A stretch of DNA of 64,000 nucleotides from Candidatus Paracaedibacteraceae bacterium (lineage in GTDB: Bacteria; Pseudomonadota; Alphaproteobacteria; UBA6184). Shown here piece by piece: positions 60,636 to 64,000 of this stretch (position 1 is the stretch's first letter; each line of letters begins with the position of its first letter). Location of the stretch: assembly GCA_024236035.1 (NCBI GenBank), contig JACKLG010000004.1, positions 26,783-90,782 on the forward strand. Direction: 5' to 3'. The notes beneath the pieces were generated by a model, which was given only the letters and a program-made list of their open reading frames with translations, was not told where the DNA came from and did no database searches. The translations under genes were made by a program, and so were the position numbers.

Positions 60636-63209
60636 ATGAATATCGAAAAATATACACAGCGTTCACAAGGTTTTTTACAATCTGCACAGACATTTGCTTT
60701 AAATGAAGCACATCAGCAGCTGCTTCCAGAACACTTATTGAAGGTCTTATTAGACGATCCTGAAGGTATGGCGATGAGCCTTCTTCAGCAGGTTGGTGTA
60801 GATGGTCGGCGATTCAAAGCTGAGTTTGGAGATTTGCTGAAAAAAATCCCTAAAGTCACAAGTGCTGCCGGAGCGGAACAGCAAATATATTTAAGTCGAG
60901 AATTAGGGGCTGTATTAACTTATGCTGAAAAAATAGCGGAGCAAATGGGAGATGAGTATATTTCGCAGGAGGTTCTGCTTCTTGGTTTGTTAAATTGCCC
61001 AGGGTCGGCCGTAAATGAGTTGGCGAAAAATTTTAATGTTTCAGAAAAGAAATTACAGGAGGCTGTTCAAATGATGCGCAAGGGTCGAAATGCAGATTCA
61101 CCAAATGCTGAAGATACGTATGAAGCATTAAAAAAATATTGCATAAATTTAACGGAGCAAGCCCGTCAAGGTAAATTAGACCCTGTGATTGGTAGAGATG
61201 AAGAAATTCGACGTACAATTCAGGTTCTGAGCCGTCGTACTAAAAATAATCCAGTTTTGATTGGCGAGCCTGGGGTTGGTAAAACGGCTATTTTAGAAGG
61301 GTTAGCTCAGCGCATAATCAAAGGTGATGTGCCGGAATCATTAAAAGAGATGGAGTTAATGTCTTTGGATTTAGGGGCATTGTTGGCGGGTGCTAAATTT
61401 AGAGGTGATTTTGAAGAGCGTTTAAAAAGTGTTGTAAAAGAAATTACACATTCTGATAGTAGCATTGTTTTGTTTATTGATGAATTACATACGTTGGTGG
61501 GTGCAGGTAAGGCGGATGGGGCGATGGATGCATCAAATATGTTGAAGCCTGCTCTTGCCCGGGGTGAGTTGCATTGTGTGGGCGCAACTACTTTAGATGA
61601 ATACCGTCAGCATATTGAAAAAGATGCGGCTTTAGCCCGACGATTCCAACCTGTATATGTAAATGAGCCAACAGTTGAAGATACAATTTCTATTTTGCGG
61701 GGGTTAAAAGAAAAATATGAGATGCACCACGGGATACGGATTACAGATGGTGCAATTGTATCTGCTGTGACGCTTTCTAATCGATATATTACGGACCGAT
61801 TTTTGCCTGATAAAGCCATCGATTTGATGGATGAAGCGACCAGTCGTTTGCGGATGACGGTTGATTCCAAACCTGAAAATTTGGATGAATTAGACCGACG
61901 TATTATTCAAATGAAGATCGAACAAGAGGCATTAAAGAAAGAAAAAGATTCTGCAAGTCAAGAGCGTTTAAAGAAGCTGCAAGAAAGCTTAAAAGAAATG
62001 ACTGCTGAGTCGGAACGTTTAAATGCTGAGTGGGCAGAAGCATCTAAGGCTCGTCATCAAGCCACAGCGTTGAAAGAAAAACTGGAACGTTTGCGGAATG
62101 AGTTAGAAACGGCGCGTCGCAATGGTGATTTAGAACGTGCGAGCCGTTTAATGTATTCGGAAATTCCAAGTTTAGAAAAAGAGTTAGAATCTGTTGAGGC
62201 ATCCTCAGAAGCGAGTAAGCAAGAGGTTGCTGAGGAAGATATTGCAACTATTGTGTCTAAATGGACTGGAATACCGTTAGAAAAAATGATGTCTTCTCAG
62301 CAAGAGCGATTATTAAAGGCAGAAGAATATTTAAGGAAGCGGGTTGTTGGGCAAGAAGCGGCTATATCAGCTGTAGCTAATGCCATTCGTCGTTCGCGTG
62401 CAGGGCTTCAAGACCCAAACCGTCCGTTAGCTTCTTTTCTATTTTTAGGCCCAACGGGTGTAGGTAAGACAGAATTAGCAAAATCTTTGGCTGTATTTTT
62501 GTTTGATGACGAACATGCGATGACGCGCATTGATATGTCTGAATATATGGAAAAGCATTCAATTTCAAGGTTGATTGGTTCGCCTCCTGGTTATGTTGGA
62601 TATGAAGAAGGTGGAAAGTTAACAGAGGCGGTTCGTCGCAGACCTTACCAAATTATATTGTTTGATGAGGTTGAAAAAGCGCATGCAGATGTATTTAACG
62701 TGCTGTTGCAAGTTTTGGATGATGGCATTTTAACAGATAGTCATGGCCGTACAGTTGATTTTAAAAATACTATTTTAATTTTAACGTCTAATCTGGGAAG
62801 TGAAGTTTTATCCAATTTGCCGGAAAAAGAAACGGTAGAATCAGCTCGTTTGGCTGTTATGGAGATTGTTCGTAATCATTTCCGCCCAGAATTTTTAAAC
62901 CGGTTAGATGAAATTTTACTGTTTGGCCGTTTAGAACGAAATGTGATGAAAGATATTGTAGAAATTCAACTGCAGTATTTGAAAGGTCGTTTAAAGGCGC
63001 AGGGGTTGGCTTTAGATATTTCACATAAGGCAATTACTTGGTTGGCAGATGTTGGATATGACCCTGTATATGGTGCGCGTCCTTTAAAGCGTGTGATTCA
63101 AAAGCACCTGCAAGACCCAATTTCAATGATGATTTTAGAAGGTCGTTGTAAGGAAGGGGCAATAATTAAGGTGGACGAGCAATCAGGCAGCCTTGCAGTC
63201 AGTATTTAA
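60636..63209 (+). CDS. clpB: Protein disaggregase ClpB
   Basis: Hsp100 ATPase that resolves aggregates with DnaK, 857 aa. It has an N-domain (residues 1-145), the first AAA module with GEPGVGKTAILEGLAQRI, the coiled-coil middle domain (about residues 400-530, rich in Glu/Lys/Arg/Leu), and a second AAA module with LFLGPTGVGKTELAKSLA. The middle domain and the absence of a ClpP-binding loop point to ClpB rather than ClpA or ClpC. AGAGG lies 5 nt before the ATG. Confidence 0.97.
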   Translation: MNIEKYTQRSQGFLQSAQTFALNEAHQQLLPEHLLKVLLDDPEGMAMSLLQQVGVDGRRFKAEFGDLLKKIPKVTSAAGAEQQIYLSRELGAVLTYAEKIAEQMGDEYISQEVLLLGLLNCPGSAVNELAKNFNVSEKKLQEAVQMMRKGRNADSPNAEDTYEALKKYCINLTEQARQGKLDPVIGRDEEIRRTIQVLSRRTKNNPVLIGEPGVGKTAILEGLAQRIIKGDVPESLKEMELMSLDLGALLAGAKFRGDFEERLKSVVKEITHSDSSIVLFIDELHTLVGAGKADGAMDASNMLKPALARGELHCVGATTLDEYRQHIEKDAALARRFQPVYVNEPTVEDTISILRGLKEKYEMHHGIRITDGAIVSAVTLSNRYITDRFLPDKAIDLMDEATSRLRMTVDSKPENLDELDRRIIQMKIEQEALKKEKDSASQERLKKLQESLKEMTAESERLNAEWAEASKARHQATALKEKLERLRNELETARRNGDLERASRLMYSEIPSLEKELESVEASSEASKQEVAEEDIATIVSKWTGIPLEKMMSSQQERLLKAEEYLRKRVVGQEAAISAVANAIRRSRAGLQDPNRPLASFLFLGPTGVGKTELAKSLAVFLFDDEHAMTRIDMSEYMEKHSISRLIGSPPGYVGYEEGGKLTEAVRRRPYQIILFDEVEKAHADVFNVLLQVLDDGILTDSHGRTVDFKNTILILTSNLGSEVLSNLPEKETVESARLAVMEIVRNHFRPEFLNRLDEILLFGRLERNVMKDIVEIQLQYLKGRLKAQGLALDISHKAITWLADVGYDPVYGARPLKRVIQKHLQDPISMMILEGRCKEGAIIKVDEQSGSLAVSI

Positions 63210-63233
63210 CGACTTGTTTTGAGTTGAAGCTGT

Positions 63234-63680
63234 TTATAGGCTGCTTTTAAGAAACCATAGAGCCTTGCGATGGAATGTTAGGCAGCCTATTAAGTAATCA
63301 TTGATTACATGATCGGAGGCAGTTTCGGTTTCCTGCAGGGCTTCTTTTAAGACTTTCTCCATTGTTTCGTGTGATTGAATTAAGTCTTTTATCATTTCTG
63401 AGGCAGTAAAGCTTTCATTTCCAGGAAGAATTTCACAGTTTTTATTGAATATTTCAAAGGATGCTGGAACCTTTGAGTTAAGGCTGCGAATATGTTCTGC
63501 GGTAGCGTCAATGAAGCTGCTTATTTCTGTGTATTGCGTTTCAAATAATTCATGCAAGTTTAAGAATGCTGGCCCTTGAATATTCCAATGATAATTTTGT
63601 GTTTTTATGTATAAAGCAAAATGATTGCTTAAAGCTTTATTTAATGAAGTTATTAAATTGTGGTTTGTATTTTGTGTCAT
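63234..63680 (-). CDS. dps: Dps-family ferritin-like DNA-protection protein
   Basis: Dodecameric iron-storage protein, 148 aa. The inter-subunit ferroxidase ligands lie in QNYHWNIQGPAFLNLHELFE and in SSFIDATAEHIR. The short N-terminus has few lysines, so DNA binding may be weak. It would oxidise Fe(II) with hydrogen peroxide and limit Fenton damage. It converges on clpB 24 nt away. No regulator site could be identified upstream. Confidence 0.93.
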   Translation of the reverse strand: MTQNTNHNLITSLNKALSNHFALYIKTQNYHWNIQGPAFLNLHELFETQYTEISSFIDATAEHIRSLNSKVPASFEIFNKNCEILPGNESFTASEMIKDLIQSHETMEKVLKEALQETETASDHVINDYLIGCLTFHRKALWFLKSSL

Positions 63681-64000
63681 TTCTTTACCTGGATCATATG
63701 CCTTTATAATAACAACAGTATATTTATAAAAAGTTTATTGAAGATCTGGTTCTGAATATTTAGGTAGAAAAAATGTAGAGAAGATATTTTTGAAAGATGG
63801 GGTCAGTTATTACTGCTCCTTCAGAATATAAAAATAATATAAAAATAAAAAAATATGATTTTTTTTGTTTTTTTATAAGGTCGGTTGATTTCTTTAGGTT
63901 TGTATTTGAATGTGTGGGTGTTTCTGAGGCTTGTGTTTTGGTATTAATGTTTTTATTTTGAGGGTATTAATAAAAAATAACCCTTATAAAACTTAATGCA
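63681..64000. other. 320-nt non-coding, very AT-rich right edge
   Basis: I see no gene. The region must contain the dps promoter on the minus strand; TATTAT around 63702-63710 on that strand could be a -10. An imperfect AGGGT/ACCCT stem lies at about 63960-63985. Any gene to the right lies beyond the window. Confidence 0.5.

Overview
The window is AT-rich, densely coding and almost entirely chromosomal housekeeping. It reads as an alphaproteobacterium. The signs are: the alphaproteobacterial type of phosphoserine aminotransferase; parS sites in and beside rsmG just before parAB; a Mic60-like/HemY-like gene pair; a ubiquinone hydroxylase (Coq7); a complete Isc system with two adjacent cysteine desulfurases and a tetracysteine HscB; and a zinc-free L31. 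The strong AT bias, overlapping genes and many small exported orphan proteins suggest a host-associated lineage such as Holosporales or a relative. That placement is inference, because no rRNA gene is present.

Layout. 1-4892 (minus): rpmE, serC and a polyamine ABC transporter (potD-A-B and partial potC), chained by 4-nt overlaps. 5006-7344 (plus): rsmG-parA-parB with two perfect parS sites, so this part probably lies near the replication origin. 7352-16065 (minus): recJ-lipB-dnaQ-tamA-tamB. 16147-21529 (plus): PHA synthase, Mic60-like, HemY-like, glutaredoxin, phosphofructokinase. 21719-25520: tolB, an HU gene (minus), tRNA-Pro, an M23 endopeptidase, tRNA-Arg with rpsU. 25631-38407 (plus): an exported orphan, then a long tightly packed run aspS-ileS-lspA-lipoprotein glutaredoxin-DedA-dsbB-coq7-beta-barrel orphan-tsaD-gpsA-lgt, then another exported orphan. 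38622-44582: tpiA with an exported orphan, a short RNase E/G-like gene, tRNA-Phe, mfd. 45148-51040 (plus): iscR-desulfurase-iscS-iscU-iscA-hscB-hscA. 51067-64000: exported orphans, a DUF6869-like protein, dnaG-rpoD, rlmB-plsY-dprA, tRNA-Thr, an SSAT-like acetyltransferase, clpB and dps.

Several genes connect across the window. LspA and Lgt are lipoprotein-processing enzymes, and the gene directly after lspA encodes a lipoprotein with a glutaredoxin domain, followed by DedA and DsbB membrane proteins; this looks like an envelope thiol-redox group. PotABCD (polyamine uptake) and the SSAT-like acetyltransferase could together set polyamine levels. TamA/TamB, TolB, the M23 peptidase and the orphan beta-barrel serve the outer envelope.

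There is no rRNA, CRISPR array, insertion sequence, prophage or integrase in the window. The least explained items are the lipoprotein glutaredoxin, the 481-residue orphan beta-barrel candidate, the shortened RNase E/G-like protein, and six small signal-peptide proteins placed singly among housekeeping genes.
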